Shown: positions 5,426-12,915 of the stretch, piece after piece
How positions within the stretch are numbered: position 1 is the stretch's first letter
How the letters are laid out: every line of letters begins with the position of its first letter
Assembly (NCBI GenBank): GCA_023426275.1
Contig: JAFABC010000101.1
Location: 1-14,545, forward strand
Source: Pseudomonadota bacterium
GTDB lineage: Bacteria; Desulfobacterota; Desulfovibrionia; Desulfovibrionales; Desulfovibrionaceae
DNA length: 14,545 bases
Direction of reading: 5' to 3'
Program-made: the position numbers and the translations under genes
Notes under the pieces: generated by a model
Database searches by the model: none
What the model was told of the DNA's origin: nothing
What the model saw: the letters and a program-made list of their open reading frames with translations, nothing else

Positions 5426-6736
5426 ATGCCGCACGATAGAAGCACACGCTTTTGCCTGACCACCCTTGGCTGCAAGGTCAACCAATACGAATGCCGGGCC
5501 CTGGCCGAGGCCTGGACCCAGGCCGGCATGCTCCGGGTGGAGGATGCCGCCGAAGCCGATCTGGCCGTCCTGCTGACCTGCGCCGTCACGGCCCGGGCCG
5601 AGGCCGAAAGCCGTCGCCTGATCCGCAATCTGGTCCGGCAGGTTCCGTCCGGGGCGCGGGTCGTGGCCACGGGCTGCGCCGCCGTGGTCAGCCCGGCCGC
5701 CCTGGCCGGCCTGGGGGCCGTGGTGGTCCCGGACAAGGCCTATCTAAGCCGCCACCCCCTGGGGCCGGACAACGACGTCCCCCGCGCCCCGGACCGCTAT
5801 CCCGACCTGCACCTGTCCAGCCACGACCGGGCACGCGGCCTGCTCAAGATCCAGGACGGCTGTTCCCATCGCTGCTCATACTGCATCGTGCCGGACGCCC
5901 GGGGGCCGTCGGTGTCCCGCCCGGTCGCGGACGTGCTGGCCGAGGCCGACCGGTTGCTGGCCTCGGGCCGCCGGGAAATCGGCATCACCGGCATCAATCT
6001 CGGCCATTTCGGCCGCGACCTGACCCCGCCCCTGTCCTTCTGGGAGCTTGTGGCCGCCCTGGACGCGCGCCTCGACGCCGAGCCGGCCGGATCGGCCCGA
6101 CTGCGTCTGGGCTCCCTCGACCCGGACATGCTCACCGAGGCGGGCGCGGCCATCCTGGCCGGCTGCCGGCATGTCTGCCCGCACCTGCACATCTCGCTGC
6201 AAAGCGGCGATCCGGGTGTGTTGCAGGCCATGGGCCGCCGCCCCGGAGACGCGGACCGGGTGTCCTCTTTTGTGGACTATATGAGGAGGAAATGGCGCCC
6301 CCTGGGCCTGGGCTGCGACATCCTGACCGGATTTCCCGGAGAATCCGAGGCCGCCTTCGAACGCACGGCCGCGGTCATGGCCAGCCTGCCCCTCACCTAC
6401 GCCCATGTTTTTCCCTATTCCCGCCGACCGGGCACCCCGGCCGCGTCCATGCCCGGGCAGGTGCCCCGGCCGGTCCAGACCGAGCGGGCCCGGGTGCTGC
6501 GGGAGCTGGCGGCCGCCAAAAAACAGGCTTTTTTGCAGGAGCTGGCCGCCACGCCGGACGTCGTGGTGGCCATCGAGCGCGCCGCCCCGGCCGGCGGCGT
6601 GTGCGGCCAATACGTGGATTGCCGCTTCGAGGGGGAGCCGGCGGCGGCCGTGGGCGCGCTCGTGCCGGCCCGACCCCTTGGGCGCGACGGCGCGCTGCTC
6701 GTGGTCGCGCCCGTCCCGGAGGGCGGCCGGCCATGA
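5426..6736 (+). CDS. mtaB: tRNA (N6-threonylcarbamoyladenosine-37) methylthiotransferase
   Basis: The 436-residue protein is a MiaB-family radical-SAM enzyme that adds a methylthio group to t6A37 of tRNA, giving ms2t6A. It has three parts. The N-terminal domain holds three Cys for one iron-sulfur cluster: Cys16 in TLGCKVNQYE, Cys52 in LLTC and Cys84 in ATGC. The radical-SAM core has CSHRCSYC (Cys146, 150, 153), and a C-terminal TRAM-like RNA-binding segment covers about the last 60 residues. GCKVNQYE is typical of MtaB rather than MiaB or RimO. I chose ATG 5426 because the conserved N-terminus begins right after it. The frame is open far upstream, but that part has no family resemblance, and an ATG at 5414 is a close alternative. 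No good Shine-Dalgarno is seen in the C-rich leader. The stop overlaps the next start (ATGA). Confidence 0.93.
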   Translation: MPHDRSTRFCLTTLGCKVNQYECRALAEAWTQAGMLRVEDAAEADLAVLLTCAVTARAEAESRRLIRNLVRQVPSGARVVATGCAAVVSPAALAGLGAVVVPDKAYLSRHPLGPDNDVPRAPDRYPDLHLSSHDRARGLLKIQDGCSHRCSYCIVPDARGPSVSRPVADVLAEADRLLASGRREIGITGINLGHFGRDLTPPLSFWELVAALDARLDAEPAGSARLRLGSLDPDMLTEAGAAILAGCRHVCPHLHISLQSGDPGVLQAMGRRPGDADRVSSFVDYMRRKWRPLGLGCDILTGFPGESEAAFERTAAVMASLPLTYAHVFPYSRRPGTPAASMPGQVPRPVQTERARVLRELAAAKKQAFLQELAATPDVVVAIERAAPAGGVCGQYVDCRFEGEPAAAVGALVPARPLGRDGALLVVAPVPEGGRP

Positions 6737-7311
6737 GCAGACCCCATGAACCGGTGCCGGCCAAGCTCGTCTGCTCGGTGCTGGCCGCCGACCTGTCCGC
6801 CGTCTGGGCACCGACGCTGGCCGCCCTGGAAGAGGCCTTCGGTCCGGCGGAACTGGCCTCTTTGCCCCTGCCCTTCACCCATACGGCGTATTATGATGAT
6901 GAATTGGGCACGCCCCTGTGGCGGCGCGTGCTGGCCTTTGCCCGGCTCGTGCCCCAGGACCGGCTCAAGGAGGCCAAGGCGCGGACCAACGCCCTGGAAG
7001 ACCGGCTGGCCCGGCCGGACGGCCGGCGGCGGGTCAACCTCGATCCCGGCCTGCTCACCCAGGAACGGCTGGTGCTGGCCACGGGCAAGAACTTCACCCA
7101 CCGCATCTATCTCGGAGACGGCATTTTTGGTGATCTGACCCTTGTTTTTCAAGCGGGGTCCTGGCAAACCCTCCCCTGGACGTTTCCGGATTACGCCTCT
7201 CCCGAAATGACGCACATCCTCACCGACATTCGTTGCCGCTACCGCCGCGACCTGCGGGAAGCCTCCCGCCGCGCCGCGACCCGAAAGGAGTCACCATGCC
7301 CAAAAGCATGA
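6733..7311 (+). CDS. DUF4416 family protein
   Basis: The 192-residue protein matches the DUF4416 pattern. It opens with KLVCSVLAAD, then PFTHTAYYDDELG (about residues 47-59), then RRVNLDPGLLTQERLVLATGKNFTHRIYLG and the end motif LPWTFPDYASPE before a basic tail. The conserved Asp, His and Tyr residues suggest a binding or catalytic site, but the family has no established function. The length is normal. It starts on the ATGA overlap with mtaB, with GGAGGG about nine bases upstream, and its last 16 bases overlap yicC. It is therefore probably translated as part of the mtaB-to-gmk unit, which hints at a link with RNA metabolism. That link is inference only. Confidence 0.9.
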   Translation: MSRPHEPVPAKLVCSVLAADLSAVWAPTLAALEEAFGPAELASLPLPFTHTAYYDDELGTPLWRRVLAFARLVPQDRLKEAKARTNALEDRLARPDGRRRVNLDPGLLTQERLVLATGKNFTHRIYLGDGIFGDLTLVFQAGSWQTLPWTFPDYASPEMTHILTDIRCRYRRDLREASRRAATRKESPCPKA

Positions 7312-8177
7312 CCGGATATGGAAAAAGCCTGCTGGAATCCGACGCGTTCACCCAGGTCTGGGAAGTGCGCGGCGTCAACAGCCGTTTTCTCGACCTCAAA
7401 TGGCGGCTGCCCCTGTTTTTGCGGCCCGAGGAAGCGGCCCTCGAACGCATCGTGCGCGAACAGGTCGCCCGGGGCCGGCTGGAAGTCCATCTGGAATTCA
7501 CGCCCAAGCGCGACACCCTGTGGAAGGCCAGCCTGGATACGGGGATGGCCGGAGCCATGATCGACGAGGTGGCCGCCCTGGCCCGCGCGCGCGACCTGCC
7601 CTTCGCCCCGGACCTCAACCGCCTGTTCTCCCTGTCCCATCTGTGGCGGGAGGAAGCGACCGAGCCCGACCCCAACCTGCTGACCACCCTGGGCGACGGC
7701 CTGCGCCTGGCCCTGACCGACTTCAATGACGCCCGGTCCCGGGAAGGCCGGACCCTGGCCGACGACCTGCTGGCCCGGATGGCCACCCTGGTCGGCTGGC
7801 GCGACGCCATCGAGACCCTCGCCCCGGCGATCAAGACGGAAAAGATGGACCAGCTCGTGACCCGGGTCACGACGGTGCTGGAAAAGGCGGGCGTCGAACC
7901 GACCCAGGACCGCCTGCTCCAGGAAACGGCCATCCTGGCCGACAAGCTCGACGTCTCCGAGGAACTGACCCGGCTGTCCGGCCATCTGGCCCGGATGGAG
8001 GGGCTGCTGCGCCAGGGCGGCGAGATCGGCAAGAAACTCGATTTCCTGGTCCAGGAAGCCTTCCGCGAGATCAACACCTGCGGCAACAAGGCGCAAAACC
8101 TGGACATCAGCCGGCTGGTCGTGGACTTCAAGGCCGAGCTGGAAAAATGCCGCGAACAGGTGCAGAATATCGAATAG
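7296..8177 (+). CDS. yicC: YicC family endoribonuclease
   Basis: The 293-residue protein is close to the usual length of about 290. It opens with the hallmark MTGYGK near its N-terminus (residues 5-10), followed by WEVRGVNSRFLDLKWRLP, and ends with the DUF1732 signature LDFLVQEAFREINTCGNKAQNLDISRLVVDFKAELEKCREQVQNIE-like tail, here described by its key Glu, Asn, Cys and Lys residues at about 250-292. E. coli YicC is a metal-dependent endoribonuclease that acts on small RNA. The start has AAGGAG six bases upstream and lies inside the last codons of the DUF4416 gene, so translation is probably coupled. A 40-base gap leads to the remA-like gene, an order shared with many Firmicutes and deltaproteobacteria. 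Confidence 0.93.
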   Translation: MPKSMTGYGKSLLESDAFTQVWEVRGVNSRFLDLKWRLPLFLRPEEAALERIVREQVARGRLEVHLEFTPKRDTLWKASLDTGMAGAMIDEVAALARARDLPFAPDLNRLFSLSHLWREEATEPDPNLLTTLGDGLRLALTDFNDARSREGRTLADDLLARMATLVGWRDAIETLAPAIKTEKMDQLVTRVTTVLEKAGVEPTQDRLLQETAILADKLDVSEELTRLSGHLARMEGLLRQGGEIGKKLDFLVQEAFREINTCGNKAQNLDISRLVVDFKAELEKCREQVQNIE

Positions 8178-8217
8178 GCGGGTCCTTCGGCCAACCCTTT
8201 GCCAAGGTGCGTCCACC

Positions 8218-8478
8218 ATGCCCCAAGGTTTGCTCAACATCGGCTTCGGCAACTATGTGGCCGCCGCCCGGGTCACGGCCATCGTCAACCCGGCCTCCTC
8301 GCCCATGCGCCGCCTGCGCGAGGAAGCCAGGGCCGAACGGCGTCTGGTGGACGCCACCCAGGGCCGCAAGACCCGCTCCATCATCATCACCGATTCCAAC
8401 CACGTGATCCTGTCCGGCATCCAGGCCGAAACCCTGAGCGCCCGCTTTGTCGTGGAGGAGGAAGACCATGCCGGCTAA
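8218..8478 (+). CDS. RemA-like (DUF370) regulatory protein
   Basis: The 86-residue protein matches RemA/DUF370: LLNIGFGNYVAAARVTAIVNPASSP at the N-terminus, RLVDATQGRKTRSIIITDSNHVILS in the middle, and a short acidic C-terminus. In Bacillus subtilis RemA is an oligomeric DNA-binding activator of biofilm-matrix and osmoprotection genes. Deltaproteobacterial members share the fold and the place next to gmk, but I know of no demonstrated role. AAGGTG lies about eight bases before the ATG. The last 11 bases overlap the start of gmk. The DNA-binding Arg residues around RGRKTR-type positions (QGRKTRS) are retained, so DNA binding is plausible. Confidence 0.9.
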   Translation: MPQGLLNIGFGNYVAAARVTAIVNPASSPMRRLREEARAERRLVDATQGRKTRSIIITDSNHVILSGIQAETLSARFVVEEEDHAG

Positions 8479-9097
8479 ACGTCTCGGACTGTTCCTGGTG
8501 ATCTGCGCCCCGTCGGGCACGGGCAAATCCACGCTCATCCACCGCCTGTGCGAGGAGTTCCCCAGCCTGACCTTTTCCGTCTCCGCCACCACCCGCGAAC
8601 CGCGTCTCGGCGAGACCGACGGCGTGGACTACCATTTTCTCGACCGCCAGATGTTTCTCGAATGGCGCGACGCCGGCAAGCTGGCCGAATGGGCCGAGGT
8701 GCACGGCAACTTCTACGGCACCCCGCTGCTGCCCGTGCGCGAGGCCCTGGCCGCCGGCAGGGACGTGCTGTTCGACATCGACATCCAGGGCGCGGCCCAG
8801 CTGCGCAAAAGCCTTGGCGAGGGCGCCTACGTGTTCGTCCTGCCGCCGTCGCGGGCCGAACTGTCACGCCGCCTGTCCGGACGCGGCACCGACTCGCCGG
8901 AGGTGGTGGCCGCCCGGCTGGCCGCCGCCCCCAAGGAAATCGCCGCGGCCCCGCTGTTCGACTACTGGATCGAAAACGCGGACCTCGAAAGCGCCTACGC
9001 CGATTTGAAGGCCGTCTACATGGCCGAACGCCGCCGGCCGCGCTACCACCCCCGGCTGTTGCCCGAGCTGCTCCACCAATGGGAGGCGGCGATTTAA
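8468..9097 (+). CDS. gmk: Guanylate kinase
   Basis: The 209-residue protein phosphorylates GMP to GDP using ATP, in the cytosol. The P-loop is APSGTGKST (residues 14-22). The GMP-binding region SVSATTREPRLGETDGVDYHF follows, then the WAEVHGNFYGTP motif, and VLFDIDIQGAAQLR for the Walker-B-like strand. The lid contains SRRLSGRGTDSPEVVAARL. The length is standard. I chose ATG 8468 because GGAGGAGGAAG lies just upstream inside remA. An in-frame ATG at 8447 would add seven residues and lacks such a site. It is the last gene of the mtaB-to-gmk run and is followed by a terminator at 9107-9140. The rpoZ gene that often follows gmk is not here. Confidence 0.96.
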   Translation: MPAKRLGLFLVICAPSGTGKSTLIHRLCEEFPSLTFSVSATTREPRLGETDGVDYHFLDRQMFLEWRDAGKLAEWAEVHGNFYGTPLLPVREALAAGRDVLFDIDIQGAAQLRKSLGEGAYVFVLPPSRAELSRRLSGRGTDSPEVVAARLAAAPKEIAAAPLFDYWIENADLESAYADLKAVYMAERRRPRYHPRLLPELLHQWEAAI

Positions 9098-9106
9098 ACG
9101 CCGGCC

Positions 9107-9140
9107 CGGGCCGGGGCGTCATTGACCCTGCCCGTTTTTT
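9107..9140 (+). terminator. Rho-independent terminator after gmk
   Basis: Arms CGGGC-c-GGG (9107-9115) and CCC-t-GCCCG (9126-9134) pair at eight of nine positions around a 10-nt loop, followed directly by six T residues (9135-9140). It begins 10 bases past the gmk stop and separates the mtaB-to-gmk run from the TPR gene. Confidence 0.7.
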
Positions 9141-9186
9141 CCGGTTAAGTGGCAAAAAAGTCCTTTGTCGCTTTGCGCCAAACGCC

Positions 9187-10080
9187 ATGAACCAAAAGCA
9201 CGAAAACGCCCCGCGACAGCCGGCCGCGCCCGGCGAGGCGGCCACGCCCAGGCGCGACCGCATCAAGGGCATTTTTTCCACCCAGGCCATCCAGAAGGTG
9301 GGCACCGGCACGACGACCCGGCGCACCATCCAGAAGACGTATTGGTTCGTGGAGGAAGAGACCCCCGGTTCGCTGGAAATCCAGCCGCTCAACAAGAACT
9401 ACGTGCCCTCCGGCCCCAAGCGTCGCATCAGCATGGAAGAGCTGCTGGAGAAGTTCTCGCCCGAACCAGAATTCTACATTTCCACGGTCTACCCCCGGAT
9501 GCGCGAACTCAACATGGTCATCCAGAAGGGGGAAAAGCATCGGGAAAAAGGCGAGATTTTCAGCGCCGAGCTGGAATTCGGCCAGGCGCTGGCCGTGGAC
9601 GAGGAAAACATCCGGGCCAACTTCGGCCTGGGACTCACCTACCTCGACCGGGGCGAGGCCAACAAGGCCGACGACATCTTCCAGCGGCTGGTGCGCCTCG
9701 ATGCCGCCTTCGAAAAGGAGCACAAGCACCTTTTCAACGAATTCGGCATGAACCTGCGCAAGAACAAGATGCTCGACCAGGCCCTGGACTATTACCAGCG
9801 GGCCGAGAATCTGGCCGTGCGCGACGACCACCTGATGTTCAACATCGCCCGGGCGTTTTTCGACAAGAAGGCCTACGACAAGGCCATGGAATACCTGCTC
9901 AAGGCCCTTGAGCTCAATCCCGAGCATACCGAATCCCGCCGCTTCGCCGCCTTCCTGGAAGAAAAAGGTCTGGCCAAGGGGTCCATTCCTCCCGCGCCGG
10001 CCAAGGCCACGGCCGCAGGCGGCGATCCCGCCGCCGACGCCGCCACGCCGACCGCCGGGGACGCCGATCCCGCCCCATGA
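9187..10080 (+). CDS. Tetratricopeptide-repeat protein
   Basis: This 297-residue soluble protein has three regions. Residues 1-110 form a basic, conserved-looking N-terminal part with IKGIFSTQAIQKVGTGTT, KTYWFVEEE and an RRISMEELLEKFSPEPEFY segment. Residues 115-252 hold about four TPR-like helix pairs, including YLDRGEANKADDIFQRLV and AYDKAMEYLLKALELNPEH. The rest is an Ala/Pro-rich tail. TPR arrays bind protein partners, but I cannot name one. No signal peptide is present. The start ATG at 9187 lacks a clear Shine-Dalgarno and no better in-frame start is visible, so an alternative start is possible. The stop overlaps the start of the HDOD gene (ATGA), so the two proteins are probably made together. 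Confidence 0.85.
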   Translation: MNQKHENAPRQPAAPGEAATPRRDRIKGIFSTQAIQKVGTGTTTRRTIQKTYWFVEEETPGSLEIQPLNKNYVPSGPKRRISMEELLEKFSPEPEFYISTVYPRMRELNMVIQKGEKHREKGEIFSAELEFGQALAVDEENIRANFGLGLTYLDRGEANKADDIFQRLVRLDAAFEKEHKHLFNEFGMNLRKNKMLDQALDYYQRAENLAVRDDHLMFNIARAFFDKKAYDKAMEYLLKALELNPEHTESRRFAAFLEEKGLAKGSIPPAPAKATAAGGDPAADAATPTAGDADPAP

Positions 10081-10961
10081 ACCAGGAACGGGCCAAAAGC
10101 TTTCTGCTCGACCTGCCGTCGGTCCAAAACGATCTGCCCTTTTCGCCGGCCCTGCTTACCCGGCTGTTTCGGCTCACGGACGACGCCGCCACCTCGCCAC
10201 TGACGGACGTGGCCACGGCCGTGGCCGAGGACCAGGGCCTGTCGGCCCGGCTGCTGGCCATGGCCAACTCCGCCTTTTACGGCCTGCAGGCGCAGGTCGC
10301 CACCGTGGACCGGGCCGTGGCCGTGCTCGGCCTGCGCGAGGTGCGCGGGCTGGTGCTGGCCCTTGGCATGCGCGGACTGGCCGACGTGCGGCCGCTGCCG
10401 CCGGAATTCGCCCTGACGCCCTACCTCGACCACCAGCTGGCCGTGGGCGTGACCGCCATGGCCCTGGCCCGGGAGTGCGCGGCCATGGCCCCGGAGGACG
10501 CCTTCACCGCCGGCCTGCTCCACGATCTGGGCAAGCTCGTCACCGCCCTGTACCGGCCCGACGACTGGCGGGCCGAAGCCGAACTGGCCGCCGCCCAGGC
10601 GCTCGCCTGGCACGAGGCCGAGGAATGTTACTGGGGCCTGGACCACGGCCTGATCGGGGCCATGGTCCTGCGGGCCTGGAACCTGCCCGAAACGCTGATC
10701 GAACCCGTCAACTGGCACCACGCGCCCCAGGCCGCGCCCGGCGATCCCGCCCCCAGCCGGTTGATCGGACTGGCCGACGCCCTGGTCCGGGAACACGCCG
10801 AAACCGCACCCGGGGAGATCGTCTCCCCGGCCCCATCCGAGGATTTCCCGGACGAGCCCCTGGCCCTGGCTCTTGGCCTGACCCCGCAAAGCGCCGGCGA
10901 CATCGCGCGACAGGCCATGGCCCGGCACGACGTCGCCGCCCTGGCCGCGGCCCTGGCCTGA
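10077..10961 (+). CDS. HDOD domain protein
   Basis: The 294-residue protein is made up mostly of an HDOD domain, a regulatory relative of HD phosphohydrolases found in signalling proteins. Key points are LPFSPALLTRLFRLTDD near the N-terminus, LLAMANSAFYGLQAQVATVDRAVAVLGLREVRGLVLAL (the classic HDOD core, about residues 61-98), GLLHDLGKL with His149 and Asp150 kept, GLDHGLIGAMVLRAWNLPE, and a late NWHHAP. Many HDOD proteins lack metal ligands, but here the HD pair and other His residues are present, so catalysis cannot be excluded. No output or receiver domain is attached. Translation is probably coupled to the TPR gene through the four-base overlap. The joint role may be a signalling scaffold, which is inference. 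Confidence 0.9.
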   Translation: MNQERAKSFLLDLPSVQNDLPFSPALLTRLFRLTDDAATSPLTDVATAVAEDQGLSARLLAMANSAFYGLQAQVATVDRAVAVLGLREVRGLVLALGMRGLADVRPLPPEFALTPYLDHQLAVGVTAMALARECAAMAPEDAFTAGLLHDLGKLVTALYRPDDWRAEAELAAAQALAWHEAEECYWGLDHGLIGAMVLRAWNLPETLIEPVNWHHAPQAAPGDPAPSRLIGLADALVREHAETAPGEIVSPAPSEDFPDEPLALALGLTPQSAGDIARQAMARHDVAALAAALA

Positions 10962-11043
10962 CCGTCCGTCCATCCCGCCCCGCCGCCGTGGCCGTCCCTG
11001 CCTTGGCCCCTTGGCCGGGCAACAGCCTTTGTTTGGAGTCACC

Positions 11044-12765
11044 GTGCCCAAGAAATGGATTATTCCCACCCAGGACGCCATGCCCGCCGCGAACATGGCC
11101 GACTCGCTTTGCATCTCCCCGGCCATCGCCAGCCTGCTCTACCATCGGGGCCTGACCACGGCCGAGGCCATGGACGCCTACCTGTCGCCCGGCCTGCGCC
11201 GGCTCATGCAGCCCGCAGCCATTCCCGGCCTGGAGGAGGCGGCGGCGCTGCTGGCCCGTACCCTGACCGCCGGCGGCACCATCGCCGTCTGGGGCGACTA
11301 CGACGTGGACGGCATCACCGGCACGGCCCTGCTCGTGGATTTCTTGCGCCAGCGCGGCCACGATCCCCTGTGGCGGCTGCCCGACCGGGCCAGCGAAGGC
11401 TACGGCCTCAACAGGGCCGGCATCGAGGAGCTGGCCGGGGCCGGAGCCACGCTCCTCGTCACCGTGGACTGCGGCATCGGCGGCGTGGCCGAAGTGGCCC
11501 GGGCCCGGGAACTGGGACTTGCCGTCATCGTCACCGACCATCACCTGCCCGGTCCCGAACTGCCGCCGGCCGACGTGGTGGTCGATCCCAAGCTGGCCGA
11601 GGGGCCGGGTTGGGATCTGGCCGGGGTGGGCGTGGCCTTTTTCCTGGCCGCCGCCGTCAACCGGCTGCTGCCCGGCGAAGCCCGGGACGTGCGCCAGCTG
11701 CTCGATCTGGTGGCCCTCGGCACCCTGGCCGACGTGGTGCCGCTGGCCGGGCAGAACCGCATCCTGGCCAAAAACGGCATGTTGCTGCTGGCCGAGGCCG
11801 CCCGTCCCGGCATCCACGCCCTCAAGGAAGTCTGCGGCCACAATCCCAAGGCCGCCCTGGGCGCGTCCCAGGTGACCTTCGGGCTGGCCCCGCGCATCAA
11901 CGCCGCCGGCCGCATGGGCCGCCCGGACGCGGCCCTGTCCCTGCTCCTGGCCCCGGACCTGGACACGGCCCGGCCGCTGGCCTCCGAGCTCGACGCCGAA
12001 AACGCCCGCCGCCGGGCCGAGGAGGACACCATCCTGGCCGAGGCCATGGCGCAAGCCGAGGCCTGCCCCGGCCGCTTCGGCCTGACCCTTTTCGCGCCGC
12101 ACTGGCACCAGGGCGTCATCGGCATCGTGGCCTCGCGCGTGGCCGAACGCCGCTACCGCCCCACGCTCATCCTCACCGCCGATCCGGCCAAGGGCCTGCT
12201 CAAGGGCTCGGGCCGCTCCATCCCCGAATGCGACCTCCACGGCCTGCTGACCGAAATCAGCGGCGTGCTGCACAGCTTCGGCGGCCACCGGCAGGCGGCC
12301 GGCCTGTCCATCGTCCCGGAAAATCTCGACGCCCTGGCCAAATCATTCGACGAGGCCGCCGCCAAGGCGCTCGGCCCGGTGGTGCCGACCCCGTCGTTGC
12401 GTCTCGACGGCGAACTGTCCTTTGGCGAGGTCACGGCCGCCCTGGTGCGCGAGATCGGGCTCATGGAGCCGTTTGGCTGCGGCAATCCCGAGCCGCTTTT
12501 CGCCTCGCCGCCGGTGTCCGTGCAGTCGCGGCGCTTTTTTGGCGACAATCACGCCGCCGTTTCCTTGCGCGATCCCGCGGCCGGCGTCACTTTGCGCGGC
12601 AAAGCCTGGCGCCTGGCCGAGCTGTTCGCCCAGGGCGCCGCCCCGGCCGTGGTCCGGGTCGCCTTCACCCCGAAGATGTCCTATTTTTCGGGCGTGCCCG
12701 AGATCGAACTGCGGCTGCGCGACGTCAACGGCCCGAATGCCGCCTGTGAAGAAATGCACGCGTAA
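11044..12765 (+). CDS. recJ: Single-stranded-DNA-specific exonuclease RecJ
   Basis: The 573-residue protein is a 5'-to-3' single-strand exonuclease used in recombination and repair. The DHH phosphoesterase motifs are intact: DYDVDG (residues 85-90), TVDCG with Asp142, TDHH with Asp165, His166 and His167, and LGTLADVVPL. FGLAPRINAAGRMG follows, then the DHHA1 motif GGHRQAAG (from residue 413) and a C-terminal OB-like domain. I chose GTG 11044 because GGAG lies five bases upstream. A TTG at 11011 would add 11 residues and lacks a ribosome binding site. The gene follows the HDOD gene by 82 bases with no visible terminator between them. Its stop codon runs directly into an A-tract and the porin control region. 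Confidence 0.95.
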   Translation: MPKKWIIPTQDAMPAANMADSLCISPAIASLLYHRGLTTAEAMDAYLSPGLRRLMQPAAIPGLEEAAALLARTLTAGGTIAVWGDYDVDGITGTALLVDFLRQRGHDPLWRLPDRASEGYGLNRAGIEELAGAGATLLVTVDCGIGGVAEVARARELGLAVIVTDHHLPGPELPPADVVVDPKLAEGPGWDLAGVGVAFFLAAAVNRLLPGEARDVRQLLDLVALGTLADVVPLAGQNRILAKNGMLLLAEAARPGIHALKEVCGHNPKAALGASQVTFGLAPRINAAGRMGRPDAALSLLLAPDLDTARPLASELDAENARRRAEEDTILAEAMAQAEACPGRFGLTLFAPHWHQGVIGIVASRVAERRYRPTLILTADPAKGLLKGSGRSIPECDLHGLLTEISGVLHSFGGHRQAAGLSIVPENLDALAKSFDEAAAKALGPVVPTPSLRLDGELSFGEVTAALVREIGLMEPFGCGNPEPLFASPPVSVQSRRFFGDNHAAVSLRDPAAGVTLRGKAWRLAELFAQGAAPAVVRVAFTPKMSYFSGVPEIELRLRDVNGPNAACEEMHA

Positions 12766-12771
12766 AAAAAA

Positions 12772-12787
12772 TTTGACCGATGTCAAA
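12772..12787. promoter_or_regulatory. CRP/FNR-family palindrome, HcpR-like
   Basis: TTTGACCGATGTCAAA is a 6-4-6 perfect palindrome, flanked by A-tracts. Its TTGAC-N4-GTCAA form is like the site reported for the CRP/FNR-family regulator HcpR in Desulfovibrio, from memory. Its centre at 12779.5 is about 60 bases before the likely porin transcription start, a usual position for activation by this family. It begins seven bases past the recJ stop. Confidence 0.5.
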
Positions 12788-12805
12788 AAAAAACCCATCC
12801 GGGTG

Positions 12806-12832
12806 TTGTCTTTTCACAGCGGATTACATAAA
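12806..12832 (+). promoter_or_regulatory. Candidate porin promoter
   Basis: A -35-like TTGTCT (12806-12811) and a -10-like CATAAA (12827-12832) are 15 bases apart, in the only A+T-rich patch before the porin. The short spacing and imperfect boxes leave the exact elements uncertain. Transcription would begin near 12839, giving a leader of about 77 bases. Confidence 0.4.
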
Positions 12833-12846
12833 TGAGAAATCAGGTT

Positions 12847-12864
12847 GCCGGGACGCCACCCGGC
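12847..12864 (+). other. Hairpin in the porin 5' leader
   Basis: GCCGGG (12847-12852) and CCCGGC (12859-12864) form a perfect 6-bp stem with a 6-nt loop close to the predicted 5' end of the message, without a T-tract. A stem at the 5' end may stabilise the message. That role is inferred. Confidence 0.45.
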
Positions 12865-12901
12865 GGCTGCGTCGACAAGCATCGGCATTCGCACGTTTTC
12901 G

Positions 12902-12912
12902 AGGAGGAAGGA
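12902..12912 (+). promoter_or_regulatory. Strong double ribosome binding site of the porin
   Basis: AGGAGGAAGGA holds two Shine-Dalgarno matches in a row, AGGAGG and AAGGA, ending three bases before the ATG at 12916. It settles the start in favour of 12916 over the in-frame ATG at 12832, which would place non-signal residues before the signal peptide. Confidence 0.8.
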
Positions 12913-12915
12913 ATT

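Noticed and set aside
8548..9186. 510-residue frame joining gmk's other frame to the TPR protein
   Set aside because: The first 213 codons lie in the wrong frame of gmk and are Arg/Pro-rich. The TPR gene starts at 9187, after a terminator.
12832..12915. In-frame ATG at 12832 as the porin start
   Set aside because: It lies at the predicted -10 region and would put 28 non-signal residues before a standard signal peptide. The double ribosome binding site points to 12916.
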